Position numbers and translations under genes: made by a program. A DNA stretch of 64,000 nucleotides from Petrosia ficiformis. Lineage: Eukaryota > Porifera > Demospongiae > Haplosclerida > Petrosiidae. The stretch covers positions 5,987,577 through 6,051,576 of the forward strand of contig OX345644.1 of the NCBI GenBank assembly GCA_947044365.1, written 5' to 3'. Below the pieces are notes generated by a model that searched no databases, was not told the origin of the DNA, and worked only from the letters and a program-made list of their open reading frames with translations. Numbering within the stretch: position 1 is the first letter of the stretch; every line of letters begins with the position of its first letter. This document shows positions 48,601-57,790 of this stretch, one piece after another.

Positions 48601-49982
48601 GCAGACCTTGTCCAATTACTTGTAACAACCGTAATGTAATCTGTACAAGGGAATGTCGTCCAGGTTGTGGTTGTCCTCCTGGTCAAATAATAGACGAAGC
48701 AAACAACAGATGTGTTCCATTTAATCAGTGTCCTCCAAGTTAGTTACTTTATGTCGAAATTAATTTAATGTATATTTATTTCTGTAATAAGGAACATGTT
48801 CCATTCAAGGCCAAGTGTACCAACAATGCAGACCTTGTCCAATTACTTGTAACAATCGTAATGTAATCTGTACAAGGGAATGTCGTCCAGGTTGTGGTTG
48901 TCCTCCTGGTCAAATAATAGACGAAGCAAACAACAGATGTGTTCCATTTAATCAGTGTCCTCCAAGTTAGTTACTTTATGTCGAAATTAATTTAATGTAT
49001 ATTTATTTCTGTAATAAGGAACATGTTCCATTCAAGGCCAAGTGTACCAACAATGCAGACCTTGTCCAATTACTTGTAACAACCGTAATGTAATCTGTAC
49101 AAGGGAATGTCGTCCAGGTTGTGGTTGTCCTCCTGGTCAGATAATAGACGAAGCAAACAACAGATGTGTTCCACTTAATCAGTGTCCTCCAAGTTAGTTA
49201 CTTAATGTCTAAATTAATTTAATGTATATTTATTTCTGTAATAAGGAAAATGTCCCATTCAAGGCCAAGTGTACCAACAATGCAGACCTTGTCCTGCTAC
49301 TTGTAGCAATCCTAATCCAATCTGTACGCTGGAATGTCGCCCAGGATGTGGTTGTCCTCCTGGTCAAATAATAGACGAAGCAAATAATAGATGTGTTCCA
49401 CGTAATCAGTGTCCTCCAGGTTAGTTACAGTATGAAACTGAAGTTTGGATCAAGCAAATATTCTGTTATACTGTATGATTAATATATATATATATTCTAT
49501 AATAGGACCTCCATGTCCTCAAACATGTTCTTATTTCTTCTGTAAGAGTCGCCCCAGAAGCCTTTGTACACTGTGAGTTTAATTATGCTACAGCATTTTA
49601 ATTGAGCTTCATTCATTATAACAAATATATACACAAATACTATTGTTACTCTTTCACTGTAGCCCCTCCAATACTCCGAGACAAATACCACAATGTAGAG
49701 CATGTGATGTAACAGTATGTCAAGCCTGTTACTTTTCCTTCACTCCATTACCCGTGCCTTCAGCACCATCTGTTCCAACACAATGTCTTCGGACAGGAGA
49801 TAACCTTTGTTATCAGATTTGGGGAAGTTCTGTACGCAGAGCTTATCTACAACAATATGGCACAGTAAGAAAATGATTATTATGTATTCATGTGTATTAA
49901 GTTGATGTTAATATCATAGCCACAGCTTGGTGCAGGAAGACAGTTTAGATGTTGGAGGCCACCTTGTCCACTCCGTGGATGA
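45674..49982 (+). CDS. Secreted multi-module cysteine-rich protein: VWC-like, CGGC-type, Kunitz and four TIL domains
   Basis: Thirteen exons in phase: 45674-45758, 45826-45930, 46927-47007, 47510-47668, 47723-47896, 47962-48129, 48565-48738, 48792-48965, 49019-49192, 49246-49419, 49506-49572, 49663-49864, 49920-49982, 599 residues. Exon 1 is a signal peptide. Exons 2 and 3 each encode a short VWC-like module (CRLVLC ... GQCCPTC; CRVRLC ... GRCCPIC). Exons 4 and 6 encode an unnamed module ending CGGCNARFF. Exon 5, between them, is a Kunitz domain (GTCTAFQTNWYYD, P1 Thr). Exons 7-10 are four TIL trypsin-inhibitor-like modules (CRPGCGCPPGQI). The last three exons give a Cys-rich, non-recognised end. 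Almost all junctions are phase 1, which permits exon shuffling. The expected role is an extracellular multi-headed protease inhibitor or matrix protein. Confidence 0.82.
45949..46150. mobile_element. Partial hAT-like MITE of the TTAGTTAACT family
   Basis: It starts TAGTGTTGTTTTAGTTTGAC at the beginning of intron 2 of the cysteine-rich gene and ends in TTAGTTTTATTAACTAAAAG. The right terminus is not clear, so this may be a degraded copy. Confidence 0.45.
48565..49419 (+). repeat. Four-fold tandem duplication of a TIL exon plus intron
   Basis: Each exon is 174 bases and each intron 53 bases, giving an exact 227-base period (48565, 48792, 49019, 49246). Copies 1-3 differ by only a few bases including in the introns. 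Copy 4 is more diverged in the exon (PATCSNPNP for PITCNNRNV; LECRPG for RECRPG) but keeps the intron. Confidence 0.93.
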
Positions 49983-50447
49983 AACTCTTACATATAATTA
50001 CTCCATGCAGTTTCACATAATGCCATGAAAAAGACAATGAATGATATATAATATATAATTATAGTTTTTCGAAGCTGTACTTTTGCTGAATCATCCTGTT
50101 GTATATAGTATATATATATAAACAAATAATAACTTTATAGTTGTAATGATTATAGTTATGTAATTATAATAACTTCAGTGATCCTCTTATGTGTGTGCTG
50201 AACCTGTATGTTACTTCCCTTTGATGATAATACTATATTGAGGGGTATAAATATTACCATTATTACATTTTTTCTGGGCTTAGTTCACACCTGTGAAAAG
50301 TGAAATACATCATGTGATTCACCATACCAAATTAAAGTACAGCTAGTAACCATTTTAAGTTAACATACTGTAGCTATATTCAGTAAATTACATATAGATC
50401 TATGTATTGTATATATATATTATATTAAATTATCTATGAAAATATAT

Positions 50448-51085
50448 ATTGAAGTATTGAAGTCGATATTGAAGCCCTTTTGTACATTGTAGTTGTACAA
50501 TTTATTTGATGTCCGTAGTTTGAGATTTATAATTTAATAAAATATCAATTCCACAATAAAAAATTTGTATTTCAAGATGCATGGTGCAAGTTACTGTACA
50601 ATAATCTCAAGTCTTCTGTAGAACACTTCTTCACAACTTCACATGTGCAAGAACTATAACTCTCAGTTCAAGAAAACAAGCTGAGTGGCCGGGCTACATC
50701 AATATTATGATAATATGAAGAGTAGGTGGGGCTAATTTGTTTCCAGAACTCTATTTATAACAGTCACTAGAAGGTCTCTCATGAGGAAGGGGAAGAAAGT
50801 CAAGGGTATAGCCATGATGATGCACACTGTACAAGTGAATCTTGTAATCCAGCATACTAAATAATCTCAATTATTCATATATATTATAAAAAAAGGGAGG
50901 ATGTTAATTATATAGCCAACCCCCTCCTCCCCCCCAAAAATGCTATTCCTATTTCATAAGTGTTTCATTATTACTCATTACTTCCACTACACATAGCTAT
51001 ATGCCTTCCATGAATTAACCCCAATTTTCATTAATAAAATATTCGCTTGTTGATGATATTCAACTATTTTGCCATAAATTTTTGA
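50448..51085. repeat. Large direct repeat flanking the first collagen-like gene, left copy
   Basis: From TATTGAAGTCGATATTGAAG through CAAGATGCATGGTGCAAGTT, CCAGAACT, AGGTCTCTCATGAGGAAGGG to TTCAACTATTT, the block recurs at 53063-53697, with about 90% identity by eye. The period is about 2.6 kb and the gene at 52232-52985 lies between the copies. Confidence 0.8.
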
Positions 51086-51210
51086 GTCCACTAACAATAA
51101 TATGACTGTTTCAAATATTACCTCCAGCTATGATTTTTTGTGTTTGAAAAAAGATGTAAAAAAATATTTCTTTCTGCTCTGCTAATTCCACTTCATTGAA
51201 AATAAACACT

Positions 51211-51312
51211 AAATTCTATGAATAAGGAAAATATAAAATGCTGGTAGTCACTGGGAATCGAACTCAGGGCTTAAGCCACCAGTGCTCTTGCTACTGAGCT
51301 ATGACAACCAGA
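51211..51312 (-). repeat. tRNA-derived SINE or tRNA pseudogene
   Basis: On the minus strand the sequence starting near 51309 reads GGTTGTC, then box A TAGCTCAGTAGCAAGAGC and box B GAGTTCGATTCCC, and closes with GACTACC, which pairs with the 5' end apart from one mismatch. The anticodon arm does not form a normal 5-bp stem with U33, so a working tRNA is unlikely. The adjoining AAATTCTATGAATAAGGAAA is shared with 54600-54744, as expected of a dispersed SINE. Confidence 0.6.
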
Positions 51313-52231
51313 CAACCGTGAGCAATTCACAATCCTCTATATAAAGAATAATAAAATAACATTGTATAAAATGAAAGAGTATTTAAAGATATGTAAACCA
51401 ATAAAGCACAGGAACAAGATTTGAATGGTACCTCAGCAAACACCAATTCTACAAAGCAATGCTATATAAGTATAGCTTTTCTGTATTTTGCTTGTTATTT
51501 TGATATATAATAATACTTTTGTAGGTTTGTTATTATCATTATGCATGTTTGTCATGTCAAAATTAATTCTAGATGTTGTCGTATTCATCTAAAACCAGCA
51601 GTCAAATATAGGAATGAATAACAATTGATTTTATATTAACATAGTTCCATTATTGATATCATAATTATTTATGAGTGAAAGAAACCTGTTAGTATCTCAG
51701 TAAGTGTATCACTGTAAAAATGAATGGTTATTTTAACCCTCATTTGAGTTTCAATTTATAAGTACAATTTCATGTACATATTTAATTACTTTGGAATGAG
51801 GTACATATTTATAACAGTTGTTTTCGCATATCTTAGAATTGGAATATTAATAATACACCACAGGTTGTACCAATATAATACTATGCTATGTACGTAAGAG
51901 CTACATTGTATTAATTAACACAATGTACATGTAATTTAAACACGTAACTCCCCCTACATACATGTGCAAATATCTGTGGAGGATATCACATGTTTGCTAT
52001 TACAAGTACAAATCATGTGCACAGTTATATTTATATTTGTTTTCAGAAATAATAATACTATGCTACATAAAATAGCTACATTGTATTAATGTATTTGTTA
52101 CCATATCCCATATTGCTGCATGACTAACTACAATTCAAAGAAAATCAATAGTTATTTTAGCAAACAATTTTGCAGTGTATATATATATATCACACAGCTT
52201 ATCATACAAATTTGTAAAGGAGTGTATAGAC

Positions 52232-52985
52232 ATGATGCTGTGGAAAGGTGTTCTTCTGATCCTGATTGTAACACAAGGTACATATTTATAACAATAATAA
52301 TTATCCATAACAGTTAATTATCATAATAATTATAATTTTATTGTATATAATCATTTGAATATTTTGTTATTATACCAATTCCTTTAATATATTTATAGTT
52401 TCTTCCTTGGAAGTGGAAGGTGTACTTCCTACTGCAGGTGGAGTAGTATATACTAGGTGGGGGAAAACTATATGTCCGGGTTCTGCAGATCTCGTCTATT
52501 CAGGATTTGCTGCAAAGAGTCGTGCTACAGAGACTGGAGGAGGAATAAATTTTCAGTGTCTACCTTCAACTAATCCAGATTATCTCGATTATGCAGTAGG
52601 TAATCAAGTTCATAGAGCTAAGATTTACGGAGTTGAGTATGAGGTGTGGGAAAGTGATGGTCCCTTGCGTGCAGTACAATTTCATGGTGTTCCATGTGCA
52701 GTATGTTTCACATCACTCAGAGGTGCATCCCTGATGATACCTGCAAAAACAGTGTGTCCTAATGGCTGGACACGTGAGTATTATGGCTACCTAATGGCTG
52801 AACGTTCTGCTCATGTTAGTCCATCCACCTATGAGTGTATTGACAATGATCCAGACTCTCTCCCTGCAACTGGTGCAAACTTATTAGGTGGAATTTTTAT
52901 GCATGTAGAAACTCCCTGTCTAACTCACCTATGTCCTCCATACAAAGAGGGAATGGAGCTTACTTGTGTAGTCTGCACAAAGTAA
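52232..52985 (+). CDS. Short-chain collagen C4-like protein lacking a collagen stalk
   Basis: Two exons, 52232-52277 and 52399-52985, 210 residues. A short signal peptide (MMLWKGVLLILIVTQ) is followed by only about 14 residues before the conserved C-terminal domain, which starts VVYTRWGKT. The C4-type domain is complete: NFQCLP, PCAVCF, SLMIPAKTVCPNGWTREYYG, LCPPYKEGMELTCVVCTK. The Gly-X-Y repeat present in the neighbours is absent. It may be a soluble or competing form of the matrix protein, or an older branch. There is no TATAAATA at the position conserved in the others. Confidence 0.85.
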
Positions 52986-54278
52986 TGTATGACAGCATAA
53001 TTATTATGCACAGTTATATTTAGTTAAACTAGTGGTTGTATAGTTCATTTGATATTTGTACAATTGAAATATTGAAGTCGATATTGAAGTCATTTTGTAC
53101 ATTGTAGTTTTACAGTTTATTTGATGTTCGTTAGTTTGAAATGTATAATTTAAAAAAAAATTAATTCTACAAGAAAAAGGAATCTATATTTCAAGATGCA
53201 TGGTGCAAGTTACCGTACAATAATCTCAAGTCTTCTGTAGAACACTCCTTCACAACTTCACATGTGCAAGAACTATAACTCTCAGTTTTAAAATAATTGT
53301 AGAAAACAAGTAGGGGGCGGAGTGGGCTACATCTCTTTAATATTATGATAATACTTCCAAACGTAAACATATGAAGTGTAGGTGGGGCTAATTTGTTCCC
53401 AGAACTGTATTTATTACAGTCACTAGGAGGTCTCTCATGAGGAAGGGGAAGAAAGTCAAGGGTATAACCAGCATACTAAATAATGTCAATTATTCATATG
53501 ATATTAGGAAAAGGGAGGACGTTATTGATATAGCCAACCCCCTCCTCCCCCCAAAAAATGCTATTCCTATTTCATAAGTGTTTCCTTATTACTCATTACC
53601 TCCACTACACATATATGCCTTCCATGAATTAACCCCAATTTTCATTAATAAAATGCTCGCTTTTTGACGATATTCAACTATTTCGCCATAAACTTTTCTA
53701 TAGTAGAATAGATATAGTAGCATAATAACTATTATAATTATGAATATTTGCATTAGGTCAATGTACATATGTAATATGTTACACATGAACCTAATGAATT
53801 CTGCACTCGCTATAATAATTGAATATTTACAGAGATGTTTGTGTCTATGAACATATATAGTAGGTTCAGAATAACTGACTCTTTCTCACCCTCTTCCATA
53901 TAATTGTACATTGTATACTATATCTTTGAACCTATATATAGTAACTAGTGATCCAATCAGTCTGAACCTAGTTGCACTGTTATTACAATCATACAATACA
54001 TAATTATTATGATATATGATATGTTAGTACACAACATGAGTATTGTTATCAAGTTGACCTTATTATTGCTCCCCAGTACTAGTTATTACAATCAATGCTT
54101 CTACACACTGCTAATTATTTTAAAGAAGATTATGAAGAATATAAATAGAAACAAATACTAGTTATTACAATCAATGCTTACACACACTGCTAATTATTTT
54201 AAAGTAGATTATGAAGAATATAAATAGAAACAAATAATTCATACACATTAACTTCCTCCAACAAGCAGTTGAACAGAA
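52986..54278. other. Spacer with repeated blocks upstream of the first pseudogene
   Basis: It contains the right copy of the 50.4 kb repeat (53063-53697), a 110-bp inverted-repeat element (53861-53970), and from about 53760 a segment duplicated at about 56430-56900. TATAAATA at 54219-54226 belongs to the pseudogene. No gene is seen. Confidence 0.55.
53861..53970. repeat. MITE-like element, TAGGTTCAGA ends
   Basis: The ends TAGGTTCAGA and TCTGAACCTA are inverted copies. A second copy with the same ends is at 56548-56649. Isolated versions of the end (CAGTCTGAACC) occur in the promoters of the collagen genes. Confidence 0.6.
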
Positions 54279-54503
54279 ATGAAGTCGTTATTTTTTGTTA
54301 TTACTACAATTATTTTAATTCACCACTGTTAAAGGTATGTATTATAATCATGATTATAATACGTACCTTTACATTTTTATACACTCTATTAGCTTCACCT
54401 ATGAATGAGATACTAAATACAGATGTTACTTGTTTCACTACAACTTTTCCACTCTCACTGATCTAGTAGAGTTATGGAAAGGAAGAGATGGATGAGATAG
54501 AAG
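54279..54503 (+). pseudogene. Truncated short-chain collagen C4-like pseudogene
   Basis: It matches the first exon and the beginning of exon 2 of the gene at 56905 (signal MKS..., intron with GATTATAATA, SPMNEILNTDVTC). A two-base-type frameshift in the signal region, a stop in place of the LVELLKG segment (CTAGTAG) and loss of everything after about the second GRD triplet make it non-functional. The 5' flank also matches, with a period of 2626 bases. Confidence 0.8.
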
Positions 54504-54599
54504 TCAGTTGACATGTCTGGTTACTGCCCATTAATTGTAAACTTGTTCTATTCCACATATCTTAATTATAATGCTTTGCTAATCTTGCCTCACATTGCT

Positions 54600-54744
54600 A
54601 AATTCTATGAATGAGACTAAAAAAGGAAAGTGAAAAAATGCTAGTAGTCACTGGGAATTGATTCAGTGACCCTTGGTTTGATTCCCAGTGACTATATACT
54701 AGTATGTTTTCACTTTCCTCTTTCAGCTTTATTCATAGAATTTA
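54600..54744. repeat. Fold-back element made of two inverted tRNA-SINE ends
   Basis: The left arm AAATTCTATGAATGAGACTA through GTAGTCACTGGGAATT pairs with the right arm from GATTCCCAGTGACTAT to TTCATAGAATTT. The arm centre keeps the box-B-like GGTTTGATTCCCAGTGAC seen in the 51.2 kb SINE, so this appears to be an inverted dimer of it. Confidence 0.6.
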
Positions 54745-54764
54745 ACGTTTATCTTAATTATGTT

Positions 54765-55138
54765 TGGAATTAATTGATCCAGCTATTGAGTCAGTCAGTC
54801 TGAACCCATGCACTTTTGTAATGTATTATGATATATGATATGTTACTATAATAATAATGATTATGTAATGACTAATTAGACAGACTAATTAGCTAGTGTT
54901 AACATTGTGAGATTGGTCTGCTTCAGCTACTAGATTCAAATATTTAATGCTCACAATAATAATTATACATCTTATATCTACAATTGTTATGTTAATGAAC
55001 ATTAAGAACTGATGAAGCCGCCTTCTATATGACTTTGACGAGTAGTATATAAATACAAACAATTTACATACTTGATTATTCATATCATTTGGAAAATATT
55101 TCATGATCTATACTTCAAGTATTGAGCACTGAACAAAG
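54765..55138 (+). promoter_or_regulatory. Collagen-cluster promoter module (pseudogene copy)
   Basis: The module begins near TTGATCCAGCTATTGAGTCA and contains ATTAGACAGACTAATTAGCT, a palindromic CTAATTAGACAGACTAATTAG core, then a TATAAATA box at 55048-55055, about 90 bases before the ATG. The same module precedes the genes at 60361 and 62700 and occurs in part at 59290-59545 and 63925-64000. Confidence 0.65.
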
Positions 55139-56030
55139 ATGAAGTGGATGTATCTTTTTATCGCTACAATTATTGTATCTTTCACCACTGTTAAAGGTAC
55201 ACATTATTGTAATTATAATTAAATGTATACATGATTTATATTCACTTACATAGCTTTACCTACAAGTGACAAACCAACTAAACATTTTGTCTATTTTAAC
55301 ACATTTTCATCTCTTGCCAGTTGATCTAATGGAATTATTGAAAGGAAGAGTGGTCGTGATGGAAGAGATGGAAAAAATGGAGAAATGTGTTCCAGTGGGG
55401 AGGATAGGAAGCCAGTAGTAGCAGGACCATCTGGACCACCTGGACAACCTGGACCACCTGTACCTTCTGGTCCATCAGGGTCCAGTGTAGGTGGTGGAAC
55501 AGTGTTTACTAGATGGGGAAAAACTACCTGTTCAAATACACCTAGTACTGAGTTTGTGTATGAAGGAATAGTAGGAAAAGGTCATCACAGTGGATATGGA
55601 GGAAATAATTATCAGTGTCTTCCAAAAAATTCTGATTATCTATTGTAAACTATGCAGCAGGAGTGCAACCCTCTAGAAATTACGTTTATACAGTGGAGTA
55701 TGAAGCTTGGAAAAATTGTCTACTTGGCATGGTTTGTATGTACAATATGTTTCTCACCTGTCAGAACACCATCTCTGATGATGCCTGCAAAAACAGTGTG
55801 TCATAATGTCTGGACACATGAATATTATTGGGTATCTAATGTCTGAATATCAACATAATAAAGGTACTTTTACCTATGAATGTGTTGACAAAGATGCCGA
55901 ATCAGTTACTGGAACTGGTAGTCCAACACAAGGAGGGATTTTCATGCATGTTGAGACTAAATACGAAACATTCCTATGTCCTCCATATGAAACAGGGAAG
56001 GAACCTACTTGTGTAGTCTGTACCAAGTAA
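55139..56030 (+). pseudogene. Frameshifted short-chain collagen C4-like pseudogene
   Basis: Exon 1 (55139-55196) and the intron match the gene at 60361. Exon 2 from 55254 meets an in-frame TGA after SSLAS, because of an indel relative to SSLVDLMELL. Further indels occur at GRV/VVMEE (missing bases in the first GRD triplet), after NSDYLL (TAA) and near EYYWVSNV. The collagen stretch survives as GPSGPPGQPGPPVPSGPSGS and the ending as LCPPYETGKEPTCVVCTK. The open pieces at 55385-55648, 55652-55846 and 55806-56030 are fragments of this one gene. Confidence 0.9.
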
Positions 56031-56904
56031 GGATTTCTTTCATGAACATTAATACATAACTTTTGTTATCGTATTTCACTAATTCATGGGTGAACAGGAA
56101 CATAATTGTAATTAATAAATAAATAATTGTATTGTGTCATGTAGTTTTATCTCATGAATAACTAATGTTTGCTTTATTTTGATCCATTATGCTATCATAT
56201 TTTGAATGAGTGAAAACTTCCTGTCAGTGTGTCACTAATAATATCAGGTAACTCCAAACCAGTCAGTTAGTCTGAACCTGTTGTATATAAGTTCATGAAC
56301 ACGTGAATATTAAGTTACTATAGCAACCATAGGTTAACGTTTAACATATTACACACACTGATTATATAGTGAATACTCTAATGCAAATATTTTATTATCA
56401 TAGTGATATAGTACTACAATATAATTATGAATATTTGCATTAGGTCAATGTACATATGTAATATGTTAAACATGAACCTAGTAAGCTCTGTGCTTGCTAT
56501 AGTAATTGAATATTCACAGAGATGTTTGTGTCTATGAACATATATAGTAGGTTCAGACTAACTGACTGTTTCTCATCCCCTTCCATATATACATTGTGTA
56601 CTATATCTTTGAACCTATAGTAACTCTTGATCCAATCAGTCTGAACCTAGCTGCACTGTTATTACAATCATACAATACATAATTATTATGATATATGATA
56701 TGTTAGTACACAACATGAGTATTGTTGCCAAGTTGACCTTATTATTGCTCCCCAGTACTAGTTATTACAATCAATGCTTCTACACACTGGTAATTATTTT
56801 AAAAAAGATTATGAAGAGTATAAATAGAAACATAATAATTCATACACTTTGTTATTTTGAAGAATATTTCACATTAACTTCCTCCAACAAGCAGTTGAAC
56901 AGAA
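56031..56904. other. Spacer and promoter of the 56.9 kb collagen-like gene
   Basis: It holds the 56548-56649 inverted-repeat element and a segment duplicated from 53.76-54.28 kb. TATAAATA at 56819-56826 is 79 bases before the ATG. No other gene. Confidence 0.55.
56548..56649. repeat. MITE-like element, TAGGTTCAGA ends, second copy
   Basis: TAGGTTCAGACTAACTGACT at the left and AATCAGTCTGAACCTA at the right are inverted. It is part of the duplicated block shared with 53.8 kb. Confidence 0.6.
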
Positions 56905-57790
56905 ATGAAGTCGATATTTCTCGTTATTACTACAATTATTTTAATTCTCACCACTGTTACTGGTAAAGGTATGTATTATAATCATGATTATAATACATAC
57001 ATTTACATTTTTATACACTCTATTAGCTTCACCTATCAATGAGATACTAAATACAGATGTTACTTGTTTCAACACATCTTTTTCCACTCTAACTGATTTA
57101 GTGGAGTTATTAAAAGGAAGAGATGGACGAGATGGAAAAGACGGGCGAGATGGAGAAAAAGGATCTGAAGGAAATAAAGGTGAGGCCGGAGTAGCAGGAC
57201 CGGTTGGACCACCTGGACCTTCTGGTCCATCAGGGCCCGGCGTAGGTGGTGGAACAGTGTTTACTAGATGGGGGAAAACTACCTGTCCAAATACACCTAG
57301 TACTGAATTTGTGTATGAAGGAATAGTAGGAAAAGGTCATCACAGTGGATATGGAGGAAATAACTATCAGTGTCTTCCAAAGAATCCTGATTACCTCAAA
57401 TATGCAGCTGGAATACAACTACACCGGAATTATATTTATGGAGTCGAATATGAAGCTTTGGATAATGGTCCACTTGGTTTAATTTTCCATGGTGCTGTAT
57501 GTGCAGTATGTTTCACACCTGTCAGAGGAGCATCTCTGATGATACCTGCAAAAACAGTGTGTCCTAATGGCTGGACACGGGAATATTATGGGTATCTAAT
57601 GTCTGAATATCAAAATAATAAAGGTACTTCTACTTATGAATGTGTTGACAAAGATGCTGAATCAGTTACTGGAACTAATAGTCAAACACAAGGAGGAATT
57701 TTCATGCATGTTGAGACTAAGTGTGAAACATTCCTATGTCCTCCATACGAAACAGGAAAGGAACTTACTTGTGTGGTCTGTACCAAGTAA
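56905..57790 (+). CDS. Short-chain collagen C4-like protein with 14 Gly-X-Y triplets
   Basis: Exons 56905-56968 and 57027-57790, 275 residues: signal peptide, a spacer with one Cys (TDVTCFN), a helical lead (LTDLVELLKG), an uninterrupted collagen stretch from GRDGRDGKDG to GPSGPSGPG, then the C4-type domain starting TVFTRWGKTTCPN and ending LCPPYETGKELTCVVCTK. Proteins with this layout are secreted trimers of the sponge extracellular matrix, related to short-chain or spongin collagens; the globular end probably trimerises or anchors. The TATA box at 56819-56826 and the 58-base intron are conserved in the cluster. Confidence 0.92.

Larger units (their letters stand above)
49983..52231. other. 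Intergenic region before the collagen cluster
   Basis: It contains repeat block 50448-51085 (copied at 53063-53697) and a tRNA-derived repeat at 51211-51312. The remainder is AT-rich. No gene is supported. Confidence 0.55.

Noticed and set aside
51241..51310. Functional tRNA gene on the minus strand
   Set aside because: Box A and B are present but the anticodon stem and U33 are not. Related sequence is dispersed, so a SINE is more likely.
55385..56030. Three separate small genes at 55385, 55652 and 55806
   Set aside because: Together they align to one C4-like gene and are broken by frameshifts, so they are pieces of a single pseudogene.
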